A DNA stretch of 64,000 bases from an uncultured Bacteroides sp. (GTDB taxonomy: Bacteria > Bacteroidota > Bacteroidia > Bacteroidales > UBA932), in assembly GCA_900543205.1 (NCBI GenBank), contig UQQM01000009.1:1-64000 (forward strand). Direction: 5' to 3'. The notes under the pieces were generated by a model that was not told the DNA's origin, ran no database searches, and was given only the letters and a program-made list of their open reading frames with translations. This document shows, piece after piece, positions 33,144-43,067 of the stretch. The position numbers were made by a program, and so were the translations under genes. How positions within the stretch are numbered: the stretch's first letter is position 1; each line of letters opens with the position of its first letter.

Positions 33144-34556
33144 ATGGCTGAAAGCAAGGACATACTTCTCGGCAAATTGAGGACGGGAGCCGAAATGAGC
33201 GGGCGCGAGCAGTTCAAGCTCACGCTGCTGCTCGCCTTCCCCTCCATCATGGCCCAGCTGTCCATGTGCCTGATGAGCTACATCGACGCTGCCATGGTGG
33301 GCAGGCTGGGTTCGGCGGAGGCGGCCGCAATCGGGCTGGTGAGCACGTCGACCTGGATACTCGGCAGCTTCTGCTACGCCAACAGCTCGGGATTCAGCGT
33401 GCAGATAGCCCACCGCTGCGGGGCCAGGGATTTCCGGGGTGCGTCCGGAATCTTCCGCCAGGGCATGCTCACGGTGCTGATGGTCAGCCTCGCCCTCGCC
33501 CTGCTCGGAATCTCGCTCAGCGGACCGCTTCCCGGATGGCTCGGCGGTTCGGAGGAGATTCGCTCCGACGCGTCCGCATACTTCCGCATCTACTCGATGT
33601 TCCTGCCCGCCTACCAGCTCGCGATACTCTGCCAGGGCTCTCTGGTGGCCAGCGGCAACACCAAGATACCCGGCATCACCAGCATCAGCATGTGCGTGCT
33701 TGACGTAGGCTTCAACTACCTGTTCATATTCAAACTGGGCATGGGCGTCCCCGGAGCCGCGATAGGCACGGGTCTGTCCATGCTCTGCGCCGGACTTTTC
33801 CTGCTGGCGTACATCTTCAGCACGAGCAGAGAACTCGGAGGCCGCAGGTTCCTGACAGAAAAGGACGAAGCCGGGCCCAGACGCCCCTGCGACCGCAGGG
33901 AAATCTACCGGAACGCATTCGGAATCACCTGGCCGCTGTGGCTGCAGAACCTCGTCTCGAGAGGGGCCTACATAGCCGCCACGGTGATAGTCGCGCCGCT
34001 GGGCACGATCGCGATTGCCGCCAACTCCTTCGCCATCATAGCCGAAGGTTTCTGCTACCTGCCCGGCTACGGCATGCAGGACGCGGCCACCGCCCTGATA
34101 GGACAGAGCCTGGGAGCCCGGCGCAGGCAGACCGCCCGCCGCTTCGCCAGGATAACGATAGCCTCCGGAGCCGCCATGATGACCTTCCTGGCCGTGCTGA
34201 TGTGGGTGTTCGCCTACGGGATCATGGGCATGATGAGCCACGACCCGGAAGTCATCGAGCTCGGAGCGAAGTGCCTGAGGATCGAGGCCTGGGCGGAACT
34301 CCTCTACGGTGTCAGCATAGTCGCATACGGCTGCTGCGTGGGAGCCGGCGACACCCTGGTGCCCTCGGCAATCAACCTGCTGAGCATGTGGGTGATAAGG
34401 CTGGGGCTCGCCCTGGTCCTGATTCCCCGGATGGGCCTGCTCGGATACTGGACGGCGATGGCCATAGAGCTCAGCGTCAAGGGCATCATATTCGCCGTCA
34501 GAATCCGTGGCGGCAGATGGATGCACACGAGGCTCACCGAAGAGGGCGCCTCCTGA
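33144..34556 (+). CDS. MATE-family multidrug/sodium antiporter
   Basis: This 470-residue inner-membrane protein has twelve predicted membrane segments in two similar halves and MATE landmarks: PSIMAQLSMCLMSYIDAAMVGRLGSAEAAAIGL in the first half and WPLWLQNLVSRGAYIAATVIVAPLGTIAIAANSFAI in the second. Such proteins export cationic drugs or metabolites in exchange for Na+ or H+; the substrate cannot be told. The start is set by the promoter. It is a single gene, divergent from nrdDG. Confidence 0.92.
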   Translation: MAESKDILLGKLRTGAEMSGREQFKLTLLLAFPSIMAQLSMCLMSYIDAAMVGRLGSAEAAAIGLVSTSTWILGSFCYANSSGFSVQIAHRCGARDFRGASGIFRQGMLTVLMVSLALALLGISLSGPLPGWLGGSEEIRSDASAYFRIYSMFLPAYQLAILCQGSLVASGNTKIPGITSISMCVLDVGFNYLFIFKLGMGVPGAAIGTGLSMLCAGLFLLAYIFSTSRELGGRRFLTEKDEAGPRRPCDRREIYRNAFGITWPLWLQNLVSRGAYIAATVIVAPLGTIAIAANSFAIIAEGFCYLPGYGMQDAATALIGQSLGARRRQTARRFARITIASGAAMMTFLAVLMWVFAYGIMGMMSHDPEVIELGAKCLRIEAWAELLYGVSIVAYGCCVGAGDTLVPSAINLLSMWVIRLGLALVLIPRMGLLGYWTAMAIELSVKGIIFAVRIRGGRWMHTRLTEEGAS

Positions 34557-34610
34557 GCCTTCCGCAGCCGGACTCCATGCAGAAGCCGTTGCCGTTTCAG
34601 AATATTTCCG

Positions 34611-34618
34611 TATCTTTA
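34611..34618 (+). promoter_or_regulatory. possible -7 box of purA
   Basis: TATCTTTA differs from TAnnTTTG at the last base and lies 62 bases before the purA ATG. No better box is visible. Confidence 0.35.
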
Positions 34619-34680
34619 AAGTTCGTAATCCGGCACGCAGGTACGGCTGCCGCACTTGAAATCACATACCATTCTATAAG

Positions 34681-35946
34681 ATGAAGAAACTTGATGTAGT
34701 GCTCGGGCTCCAATGGGGCGACGAGGGCAAAGGTAAGGTCGTGGACGTGCTCACTCCCGACTACAAGGTAATAGCACGCTTCCAGGGAGGGCCGAACGCC
34801 GGCCATTCCCTCAAGTTCGACGGAGACGGATTCGTGCTCCACACGGTGCCTTCCGGAATCTTCAGGAAAGACTCCATGAACATCATAGGCAACGGGGTCG
34901 TGGTGGATCCGGTCATCCTCGTAGATGAAATCCGCGCAATCGAGGCCAAGACAGGGCCCATCACCGGCAAGCTCCAGATTTCGAAGAGGGCCCAGCTCAT
35001 CCTCCCCACCCACAGGATGCTGGACGCCGCCAGCGAAGCCGCGAAGGGCAAGTCAAAGATTGGCTCCACCCTCAAGGGCATAGGGCCCACCTACATGGAC
35101 AAGACAGGAAGGAACGGGCTCAGGATAGGAGACATGCTCTCCCCCGAATTCAGGCAGCGCTATGAGGCCCTGAAGCAGAAGCATCTGGGCATGCTCGCGC
35201 AGTACGACTTCAAGTTCGACATCGCCGAATACGAGCAGAAATGGCTGGCCGCCACGGAAGAGCTCAGGCGCTTCGAATTCATAGACAGCGAAATCGTGGT
35301 GAACCGCTACCTCGACAACGGCGTCTCCATACTCGCGGAAGGCGCGCAGGGCTCTATGCTCGACATCGACTTCGGCACCTACCCCTTCGTGACCTCCTCC
35401 AACACCATGGCCGCCGGAGTCTGCACGGGACTGGGAATAGCCCCGAGCCGCGTAGGCAAGGTCATAGGAATCTTCAAGGCCTACTGCACCAGGGTCGGCA
35501 GCGGCCCCTTCCCCACCGAACTGTCCGACGAGACGGGCGAAGAGCTCAGGAAAACCGGCAACGAATACGGCGCTACCACAGGCAGGCCCCGCCGCTGCGG
35601 CTGGCTCGACATGGTAGCCCTCAAATACGCCGTGATGATGAGCGGAGTCACCGAACTCATCATGATGAAGGCCGACGTGCTCAACAGCTTCAAGACCATC
35701 AAGGTGGCCACTGCCTACAGGATAGGCGGCGAGCAGGTGGACCACTTCCCCTTCGAATGCGGCGAGGACCTGACCCCGGTATACCGCGAATTCAAGGGCT
35801 GGGACTGCGACATCCGCGGTGTCCGCAGCTACGAGGACTTCCCCGATGAGCTCAAGGACTACATCTCCTTCATCGAGAAGGAGACGGGATGCCCGGTGAA
35901 AATCATCTCCACCGGTCCCGACCGCAGCGAAATCGTAATACGCTAG
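34681..35946 (+). CDS. purA: adenylosuccinate synthetase
   Basis: This 421-residue cytosolic enzyme joins IMP and aspartate with GTP to form adenylosuccinate, the first step to AMP. The GTP-binding loop QWGDEGKGK spans 11-19, with Asp14 in the catalytic position and the His of GPNAGHSL downstream. STLKGIGPTYMDK, EGAQGSMLDIDFGTYPFVTSSNT and TTGRPRRCGWLD follow in the usual order. The gene is monocistronic, with a terminator after it. The next step is catalysed by PurB, encoded at 51036-52331. Confidence 0.96.
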   Translation: MKKLDVVLGLQWGDEGKGKVVDVLTPDYKVIARFQGGPNAGHSLKFDGDGFVLHTVPSGIFRKDSMNIIGNGVVVDPVILVDEIRAIEAKTGPITGKLQISKRAQLILPTHRMLDAASEAAKGKSKIGSTLKGIGPTYMDKTGRNGLRIGDMLSPEFRQRYEALKQKHLGMLAQYDFKFDIAEYEQKWLAATEELRRFEFIDSEIVVNRYLDNGVSILAEGAQGSMLDIDFGTYPFVTSSNTMAAGVCTGLGIAPSRVGKVIGIFKAYCTRVGSGPFPTELSDETGEELRKTGNEYGATTGRPRRCGWLDMVALKYAVMMSGVTELIMMKADVLNSFKTIKVATAYRIGGEQVDHFPFECGEDLTPVYREFKGWDCDIRGVRSYEDFPDELKDYISFIEKETGCPVKIISTGPDRSEIVIR

Positions 35947-35968
35947 CTGAGGCGCAGACATGCAGGAG

Positions 35969-35995
35969 GATGGCCGGGAGCGGATTCCGGCCATC
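35969..35995 (+). terminator. terminator after purA
   Basis: GATGGCCGG (35969-35977) pairs with CCGGCCATC (35987-35995), followed by TTTCG. Confidence 0.65.
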
Positions 35996-36047
35996 TTTCG
36001 TATTTGTCCTCCGGACGTCACGCAGCGGTATTTTTATCAAAAAATGC

Positions 36048-36055
36048 TATTTTTG
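36048..36055 (+). promoter_or_regulatory. -7 box of ligA
   Basis: TATTTTTG ends 6 bases before the ATG at 36062, the shortest gap seen in this window. Confidence 0.6.
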
Positions 36056-36061
36056 TAATTT

Positions 36062-38140
36062 ATGGACAGAAACGAGGCCAGGAAAAGAATCGAAGAGCTG
36101 CGCCGCACGCTCGAGGAGAACAGCCGGAGATATTACGTCGACAACGCCCCCGTAATCTCCGACTTCGAGTTCGACACGCTGATGCACGAGCTCGAAGGCC
36201 TGGAGGCGGAATACCCTGAATTCGACAGCCCCGACTCCCCCACCCGGAAGGTGGGCTCCGACCTTGACGCCCCCCTCGACGGCAACGCCGAGCCGCAGGC
36301 CCGTACAGGCTTCGTGCAGCGCAGGCACCGCTATCCCATGCTCTCGCTGGGCAACACCTACTCCATCTCGGAAATCGAGGAGTTCACCGCCAGGGCCGAA
36401 AGGGCTCTGGACGGCGCCAGGTTCAGCTACAGCTGCGAACTGAAGTTCGACGGGACGGCGATATGCCTGAGCTACAGGAAGGGGCGGCTGGTCCAGGCGC
36501 TGACGCGCGGGGACGGCGTTTTCGGCGACGATGTGACCGAAAACGCATTGAGAATCTCCAACATCCCCAGGCAACTCCACGGGGACTATCCGGAGGAATT
36601 CGAGATACGCGGCGAGATTCTGATGCCCTACGAGGCCTTCGACGCCCTGAACCGCGAACGCGAGGACAACGAGGACCCTCCGTTCGCGAACCCGCGCAAC
36701 GCCGCATCCGGCTCCCTCAAGCTGGCCGACCCCGAGGAGGTCGCACACAGGGGGCTCATGTGCACGCTCTACCATATCCCGGCCGAATCCGTGACCTTCG
36801 CCTCGCATTGGGACGCATTGGACGCCGCCGCAAGCTGGGGGCTTCCGGTATCGGACAAGCGGAGGCTCTGCCATGACATCAATGAAATCCGGGAATACAT
36901 TTCCTACTGGGACACGCAGAGGAAGTTCCTACCCTACGCCACCGACGGCATAGTCATAAAGATCAACGAGCTGGACTGCCAGCGCACCCTGGGCTACACC
37001 GCGAAGTTCCCGCGCTGGGCGGTGGCGTTCAAGTTCAAGGCCGAGCAGGCATGCACGAAGCTCACCAGCATTGACTATCAGGTTGGACGCACCGGCGCGG
37101 TCACACCCGTGGCGAATCTCGATCCGGTGCAGCTCAGCGGAACCGTGGTCAGAAGGGCCACGCTCAACAACGCCGACATGATGGAGCAGCTCGACATACG
37201 CATCGGAGACTACGTGTTCGTGGAGAAAGGCGGCGAGATCATTCCGAAAATCACCGGAGTGGACCTCTCGAAGCGCGAAGAAGGCACGGCCAGACCCGTA
37301 TTCCCCAGCGTGTGCCCCGACTGCGGCACCCCGCTCGTCCGCAGCGAGGACGAGGCGAAATGGTTCTGCCCCAACCAGGACGGCTGCCCGATGCAGATAA
37401 AGGGCAGGTTGCTACATTTCACGGGCCGCAAGGCCATGGACATACTCGCCGGCGAGGTCACGGTCGAGCAGCTGTATAACCTGGGGCTGGCGAAACGGCC
37501 CTCCGACCTCTACGGCCTGAACAAATGGCAGCTGACTTCCCTCGACGGCTGGAAGGAGAGGTCCGCCCAGCGTTTCCTCGACAGCCTCGAAGCCTCGAAG
37601 AAGGTCCCTTTCGAGAGAGTCCTGTTCGCGTTGGGCATACGCTACGTCGGAGAGGCCACCGCAAAGATTCTCGCCCGCCATTTCGGGGACATGGACAGAA
37701 TCGCTTCCGCATCCAAGGAGGAGCTGCTCATGCTCGCCGACATAGGCGAGGTGACTGCCGGAAGCGTCTACGATTTCATGCACGACCCGGTGCAGCTCGA
37801 AGAGCTGGCCAGGCTGAAGGCAGCGGGACTCCAGTTCTCCGGAGCGCCAGCGGCGGCCGCACTCTCGTCGGTGCTCGAGGGGAAGACGATAGTGATTTCC
37901 GGCAACTTCAGCATCAGCCGCGACGCCATGAAGGAGCTCATCGCCGCACACGGCGGCAAGGCCGGATCGTCGGTGAGCGGCAGGACAGCCTTCCTGCTGG
38001 CAGGCACCAAGCCAGGCCCCGAGAAGCTCAGGCAGTGCGAGAAGCTCGGCATACCGGTTGTCTCCGAAGACGAATTCATGAAGATGCTGCCGGACGCCCC
38101 CGCCGGCCACGAGAGCGTAACCGAACTCACCCTGTTCTGA
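36062..38140 (+). CDS. ligA: NAD-dependent DNA ligase
   Basis: This 692-residue cytosolic enzyme seals nicks using NAD+. Domain order: the NMN-binding Ia domain (1-70), the adenylation domain with Lys128 in ELKFDG, the OB fold, a four-cysteine zinc site (CPDC and later CPNQDGC, about 420-445), helix-hairpin-helix repeats (about 470-590), and a C-terminal BRCT domain (about 605-680, LEGKTIVISGNFSISRDAMKE). Length is normal. It opens a long cluster: yihY starts two bases after its stop, and rel follows directly. Confidence 0.96.
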   Translation: MDRNEARKRIEELRRTLEENSRRYYVDNAPVISDFEFDTLMHELEGLEAEYPEFDSPDSPTRKVGSDLDAPLDGNAEPQARTGFVQRRHRYPMLSLGNTYSISEIEEFTARAERALDGARFSYSCELKFDGTAICLSYRKGRLVQALTRGDGVFGDDVTENALRISNIPRQLHGDYPEEFEIRGEILMPYEAFDALNREREDNEDPPFANPRNAASGSLKLADPEEVAHRGLMCTLYHIPAESVTFASHWDALDAAASWGLPVSDKRRLCHDINEIREYISYWDTQRKFLPYATDGIVIKINELDCQRTLGYTAKFPRWAVAFKFKAEQACTKLTSIDYQVGRTGAVTPVANLDPVQLSGTVVRRATLNNADMMEQLDIRIGDYVFVEKGGEIIPKITGVDLSKREEGTARPVFPSVCPDCGTPLVRSEDEAKWFCPNQDGCPMQIKGRLLHFTGRKAMDILAGEVTVEQLYNLGLAKRPSDLYGLNKWQLTSLDGWKERSAQRFLDSLEASKKVPFERVLFALGIRYVGEATAKILARHFGDMDRIASASKEELLMLADIGEVTAGSVYDFMHDPVQLEELARLKAAGLQFSGAPAAAALSSVLEGKTIVISGNFSISRDAMKELIAAHGGKAGSSVSGRTAFLLAGTKPGPEKLRQCEKLGIPVVSEDEFMKMLPDAPAGHESVTELTLF

Positions 38141-38142
38141 AG

Positions 38143-39078
38143 ATGAAGCTGACCGACAGGATATTCGACCTCTTTACCGACAGGATATGGACCATCGACA
38201 CCTCTTCGTGCTCGAAGGCCTACGCCGCCATGGTCAGGCACATCAAGGTCATACGCGTGACGATAGACACTTTCACCCAGAACCGCATGGGCTTCCAGTG
38301 CGTGGCGTTGAGCTATTTCGTGACCCTGGCGATCATCCCCCTGCTGGCCCTGATCTTCGCCATCACGGGCGACCTCGGGCTTTCCGAGAAGATTTCCGAG
38401 ATACTGCACCGCTTCTTCGCGAACAACCCCGAATACATCGACATCATCATGAACAAGGCCAGCGAGCTGCTGGATTCGGCCAAGGGCGGCGGTCTCGGGC
38501 TGGCATCCGCGCTGACCCTGATCTGGACGGTGCTCTGGATGATGTTCCAGGTGGAGAGGGTGTTCAACAACGTGTGGGGGATACGCAAGATTCCGCGCAA
38601 CCTGTTCAAGCGCTTCGGCTTCTACCTGCTGGTGCTGGTGCTGCTGCCCTTCCTGATACTCATTTTCGGTACCGGAATCGTCTATTACACCAACATCACC
38701 AACCTGATGGGCCTGGACCTGTCGGACCTGCGCTTCCTTCCCAGGCTGCTCGGATACACGGCGTTCTATGCCGTATGCGCCCTGACCTTCTCGGTGATGT
38801 ACAAATTCATACCCGCCGCAAGGGTAAAATACAGATATGCTGCCAAATCCGCCTTCATAACGGCGCTGTTTTTCGTAATCTTTCAGTATCTTTACCTCGA
38901 AACCCAGATGTTCGTGGGAAGGCTTGGCAGCGTCTACGGCGTGATAGCCGCCATTCCGCTGTTCCTGGTCTGGCTGAACCTCAGCTGGCAGATAATCATA
39001 CTGGGGGCGGAACTGTGCTACGGATACCATAATGTTGACAGATATAAAGTCCTCGAATGGGACAGTGAGAACAAATAG
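38143..39078 (+). CDS. YihY/BrkB-family membrane protein
   Basis: This 311-residue inner-membrane protein has six predicted membrane segments and the family motifs: NRMGFQCVALSYFVTLAIIPLLALIF (about 45-70), ALTLIWTVLWMMFQVERVFNNVWG, and GSVYGVIAAIPLFLVWLNLSWQIIILGAELCY near the end. The family was once called ribonuclease BN in error; the true function is unknown. ATG 38143 lies two bases after the ligA stop, and the stop abuts the rel start, so it is co-transcribed with both. Confidence 0.9.
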   Translation: MKLTDRIFDLFTDRIWTIDTSSCSKAYAAMVRHIKVIRVTIDTFTQNRMGFQCVALSYFVTLAIIPLLALIFAITGDLGLSEKISEILHRFFANNPEYIDIIMNKASELLDSAKGGGLGLASALTLIWTVLWMMFQVERVFNNVWGIRKIPRNLFKRFGFYLLVLVLLPFLILIFGTGIVYYTNITNLMGLDLSDLRFLPRLLGYTAFYAVCALTFSVMYKFIPAARVKYRYAAKSAFITALFFVIFQYLYLETQMFVGRLGSVYGVIAAIPLFLVWLNLSWQIIILGAELCYGYHNVDRYKVLEWDSENK

Positions 39079-41268
39079 ATGAGCTTTTCAGAATTTACCA
39101 AGGACGATTACAGGGTCATCGACGAAGCATACGCGTCGCTGCTTGAAATCGCGCGCCGCCGTTGCCGCAACGAAGAAGAGATCGACTATGTGCAGAAAGC
39201 CTTCGAATTCGCCAACCAGGCCCACAAGAACGTGCGCCGCCGCTCAGGCGAACCCTATATTCTGCACCCCATAGAGGTCGCCAAGATAGTGGTGAGCGAA
39301 ATCGGCCTGGGCTACAAGTCCATCTGCGCCGCACTGCTCCATGACGTGGTGGAGGACACCGGATACACGGTGGACGACATCCGGAGCCTGTTCGGCAACA
39401 AGATAGCCTCGCTCGTGGACGGACTCACCAAGATCAAGACCGTGCTGGACAACGAGGACAGGAAAGGAGCCACGGCCAGCACCGAGAGCCTCCAGGCCGA
39501 GAACTTCAAGCGCATCCTGCTGACCCTCAATGACGACATCAGGGTGGTCCTGATAAAGCTCGCGGACCGTCTGCACAACTGCCGCACCATAGAGTTCATG
39601 CCCGAGCACAAGCGGGACAAGATACTTTCCGAGACCATGTACATCTTCATTCCGCTGGCCCACAGGCTGGGTCTCTACGGAGTCAAGTCGGAAATGGAGA
39701 ACATCTGGCTCAAGTTCAAGGAACCCGAGGAATACAACGAGATTTCCGAGCGCATAAGCAAGAACATCGCCTCCAGGGACAAGGACATAGACGATTTCAT
39801 AGCCCCCATCAGGAACGCGCTCACCGACGCCGGGTTCAGGTTCACTATCAAGAAGCGCATCAAGACGCCCTACTCCATCTGGTACAAGATGCACACGAAG
39901 CACGTCCCGTTCGAACAGATCTTCGACCTGTATGCCGTGCGCATAATCTTCGAGCCGGACGCCGAAAGCCACCAGAGCGAGAAGAGCCAGGCCTACCTCA
40001 TCTTCTCCCTGATCACCAATCTCTACAGCGAGAACTTCAGCCGCCGCCGGGACTGGATTTCAAGGCCGAAGAACAACGGTTACGAGGCGCTGCACTGCAC
40101 GCTCATGAGCCACGCCGGAGTATGGATAGAGGTCCAGATACGCTCGAAGCGCATGGACGACATCGCCGAAAAGGGAATCGCCGCCCACTGGGCCTACAAG
40201 AAGGACGGCTACGTCTCCGAGAACGATTCCGAGGTGGACAAATGGCTGGGGCAGATTCAGGAGATTCTGCTCAGCAGCGATGTCAGCGCACTGGAGCTGC
40301 TGGACATCATACACAAGGACCTCGTGAGCACCGAGATAGTCGTGTTCACGCCCAAAGGCGACCAGAAGTCGATAATCAACGGCGCCACCGCGCTGGACTT
40401 CGCTTATCAGATTCACACCCACATAGGCAACGGGGCCATAGCGGCCAAGGTGAACATGAAGCTCGTACCGCTCTCGTATGTCCTGAAATCCGGAGACCAG
40501 GTGGAGATAATCACGGCGGAGAACGCCACGCCCAAGATGGAGTGGCTCCAGTTCCTGCAGACCAGGAACGCCAAGGCCAAGGTCATGGAGTATTTCCGCA
40601 GCGACAGGGACAGGATAGCAAGGCAGGGCAGGAAAATCTTCGAGGAGAGGCTCAAGCTCATGGGCAAGAAATACAGCGCCAAGCTGCTCGGACGCTTCAT
40701 GGACTACTGCCAGCTCAAGGACATCGAAGAATTCTACTTCCGCGTGGGGCTGGGCATACTCGGACAGGAGCAGTTCCAGACCATAATCGATGAGGACACC
40801 ATGTCCACCGGCAAGGACAGGAAATATGTGCTCAAGGAGGGCCAGGCGGACAATATCAGCTACAAGATCGCCGAATGCTGCAATCCCATACCGGGCGAGC
40901 CGCTCATAGGCTTCTTCATAGACGACCACACCATAATCGTGCACAAGAAGTCCTGCCCCGTGGCGGAAAGACTGGCCAGCCGCTACGGCAACCGCATGGT
41001 GGTCCCGCAGTGGTCCGCCTTCGACAAGGAATATCCCGTGAGGATTTCGCTGAAGGGCATAGACAGGGTGGGGCTGCTCAACGAGATTTCGAGCTTCATC
41101 TCCAAGACCCTGGGCATCAACATGCGCAAGCTCCACCTTTCGACCGAGGGCGGAGTGTTCGAAGGCTACATAGAGCTCCTGGTCAGCGACAAGCGCATTC
41201 TCACGAAGATGGGAGAGGGGCTCAAGAAAATCGACGGCATACAGGATGTCGTCAGAACCGACATCTGA
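39079..41268 (+). CDS. rel: bifunctional (p)ppGpp synthetase/hydrolase
   Basis: This 729-residue protein controls the stringent response alarmone. The N-terminal HD hydrolase has HDVVEDT (His88, Asp89, Glu92, Asp93), the metal site intact. The synthetase domain includes RIKTPYSIWYKMHTKHVPFEQIFDLYAVRIIF and YEALHCTLMSH with EVQIRSKRMDDIAEKGIAAHWAYK. A TGS domain (VFTPKGDQKSIINGATALDFAYQIH), a zinc-finger-like CCNPIPG region and a C-terminal ACT domain follow. Both activities should be present. Two bases separate it from the next gene. Confidence 0.95.
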   Translation: MSFSEFTKDDYRVIDEAYASLLEIARRRCRNEEEIDYVQKAFEFANQAHKNVRRRSGEPYILHPIEVAKIVVSEIGLGYKSICAALLHDVVEDTGYTVDDIRSLFGNKIASLVDGLTKIKTVLDNEDRKGATASTESLQAENFKRILLTLNDDIRVVLIKLADRLHNCRTIEFMPEHKRDKILSETMYIFIPLAHRLGLYGVKSEMENIWLKFKEPEEYNEISERISKNIASRDKDIDDFIAPIRNALTDAGFRFTIKKRIKTPYSIWYKMHTKHVPFEQIFDLYAVRIIFEPDAESHQSEKSQAYLIFSLITNLYSENFSRRRDWISRPKNNGYEALHCTLMSHAGVWIEVQIRSKRMDDIAEKGIAAHWAYKKDGYVSENDSEVDKWLGQIQEILLSSDVSALELLDIIHKDLVSTEIVVFTPKGDQKSIINGATALDFAYQIHTHIGNGAIAAKVNMKLVPLSYVLKSGDQVEIITAENATPKMEWLQFLQTRNAKAKVMEYFRSDRDRIARQGRKIFEERLKLMGKKYSAKLLGRFMDYCQLKDIEEFYFRVGLGILGQEQFQTIIDEDTMSTGKDRKYVLKEGQADNISYKIAECCNPIPGEPLIGFFIDDHTIIVHKKSCPVAERLASRYGNRMVVPQWSAFDKEYPVRISLKGIDRVGLLNEISSFISKTLGINMRKLHLSTEGGVFEGYIELLVSDKRILTKMGEGLKKIDGIQDVVRTDI

Positions 41269-41270
41269 AA

Positions 41271-43061
41271 ATGAAACGTTTCCTGCCACTGATCGCCATA
41301 GTCTGCGCCATCCTCCTTCCGCTGATGTTCATGAACTCCTGCGCGAACACCACCGAAGCGCCATCCGGAGGTGACAAGGACACCATTCCGCCCTATATCA
41401 TAGGCATCAACCCCCTTCCGGGCGCCACCGGCTTCCCGACCAAGGGGGCGACCATAACGTTCAGCTTCAACGAGTACGTGACCATCAAGAACACCAGCAA
41501 CATACTGCTTTCGCCTCCGCAGCAGAAAAGGCCGGTGGCCCGGCTGAGGGGAAAGAACCTCGTGGTCAGCTTCGAGGAGGAGCTGAAGCCCAACACCACC
41601 TACACCCTGAGCTTCACCGACGCGATAGCCGACGCCAACGAGGGCAACGTGTTCGCCGGCTATTCCTACGCCTTCTCCACCGGAGAGAAAATCGACTCCA
41701 TGATGATAACCGGAACCGTGAGGGACTGCAACACCCTTTCGCCGGTCAAGGGAGCGACCGTGCTGCTGCACAAGAACACCTCCGACTCGGCCGTGTTCAA
41801 GACCCTGCCCTACGCGGTGGCCAAGACCGACGACTGGGGCTTCTTCGTGCTTCCGTTCATCCAGGACACCGTCTACCGGCTCTACGCCATCAAGGACGCC
41901 AACAACGACAACCTGCTGAACTCGGAGACCGAGCTCGTGGGCTTCTGCGACTCCGTCGTCAGGCCGGTCATGACCGCCTCCGACACCACGCGCGAGATGC
42001 TGCGCTACGACATGCTGGACACTCTCTCCTGCCTCGCACGCCACAGCGAACACGACATTCGTCTGTTCCGGGAGATTCCCTCCAAGCAGCTGCTCGTGAA
42101 CCGCGTGAGGACTGCCGAACGCTCGGCCTACATCACCTTCATGGCCCAGAACGCCCGCATCAACTCCATCAGCATCAACGACTACCGGCCCAATCAGATA
42201 ATCAGCCAGTTCAACCTGCAGCGCGACAGCCTTGAGCTATGGATAAACAGCCGGAGGGCCGCGCCGGACACGATGAAGATTTCGGTGGACTACTACAAGA
42301 CCGACTCCACGGGAGTGCTCCAGCCCGTAGTCGAAGAGCTCCGGCTCCCGCTCGACAACGACAAGCGCACCTACTCCAAACGCTCGAGGAGGGATATCAC
42401 GCAGCAGGACACGACCTGCACCTTCTCCCTGACCGCCGAGCCGGAGACCATAGAGCAGACAGGCTACATAATCGAGTTCAAGTACCCCATCATCTACGAG
42501 AACTTCGACTCCCTGATATTCAGCTACGTGACCCCGAGGCAGAGCGTGGACACCAGCACCTTCCACGTGGTGCGCGACAGCCTCAACCTCAGGCGATATT
42601 CGATAATACCCGACATCGAGCTGCAGCAGGGCTACGAATACCGCCTGAAGATACCTCACAGGGCGTTCCGCGACATCAACGGGTTCTACTCCGACAGCAC
42701 CGAGGTCAAATGCAGCCTGCCCAGCGACGACAAGCTCAGCACCATGACCGTGAACTTCACCGGCGTGGACCGCAAGCTCATAATAGACCTTCTTGACGAA
42801 AAGAGGGACAAGGTCCTGCGCAACTACGTGATAGACAAGGACGCCACCCTCGGCTTCCCCTACCTCAAGGAAGGCCGCTACTGCATACGCATCACCGAGG
42901 ACGCCAACCGCAACTCCTTCGTGGACACCGGCTCCGTACTGGAGAGGCGCCAGCCCGAGAAGGTCATGTTCTATGAAATTGACGGAGAATCGTTCATAGA
43001 CATCCCAGCCGCAACGGAGCTTGTGCAGACCATCGACATAGCCGCAATGTTCAAAGACTGA
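41271..43061 (+). CDS. lipoprotein with Ig-like (Big_5) domain
   Basis: This 596-residue protein has a lipobox (MNSC, Cys24) after a strong hydrophobic segment. Residues about 38-140 read as a bacterial Ig-like domain: PPYIIGINPLPGATGFPTKGATITFSFNEYV, then ELKPNTTYTLSFTDAIADANEGN. A carboxypeptidase-regulatory-like segment (TGTVRDCNTLSPVKGATVLLHK) and a long beta-rich tail follow. Such proteins are common in Bacteroidota, usually of unknown envelope role. ATG 41271 is two bases after the rel stop; a long upstream extension overlapping rel is rejected. Confidence 0.85.
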   Translation: MKRFLPLIAIVCAILLPLMFMNSCANTTEAPSGGDKDTIPPYIIGINPLPGATGFPTKGATITFSFNEYVTIKNTSNILLSPPQQKRPVARLRGKNLVVSFEEELKPNTTYTLSFTDAIADANEGNVFAGYSYAFSTGEKIDSMMITGTVRDCNTLSPVKGATVLLHKNTSDSAVFKTLPYAVAKTDDWGFFVLPFIQDTVYRLYAIKDANNDNLLNSETELVGFCDSVVRPVMTASDTTREMLRYDMLDTLSCLARHSEHDIRLFREIPSKQLLVNRVRTAERSAYITFMAQNARINSISINDYRPNQIISQFNLQRDSLELWINSRRAAPDTMKISVDYYKTDSTGVLQPVVEELRLPLDNDKRTYSKRSRRDITQQDTTCTFSLTAEPETIEQTGYIIEFKYPIIYENFDSLIFSYVTPRQSVDTSTFHVVRDSLNLRRYSIIPDIELQQGYEYRLKIPHRAFRDINGFYSDSTEVKCSLPSDDKLSTMTVNFTGVDRKLIIDLLDEKRDKVLRNYVIDKDATLGFPYLKEGRYCIRITEDANRNSFVDTGSVLERRQPEKVMFYEIDGESFIDIPAATELVQTIDIAAMFKD

Positions 43062-43067
43062 AAAGGC

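Noticed and set aside
33003-34655. A 550-codon minus-strand open frame antisense to the MATE gene
   Set aside because: Composition is dominated by His, Gly, Arg and Glu, as expected for an antisense shadow, and the plus-strand gene is certain.
40060-41289. A 409-codon minus-strand open frame antisense to rel
   Set aside because: Shadow of the rel coding sequence; no signal or family.
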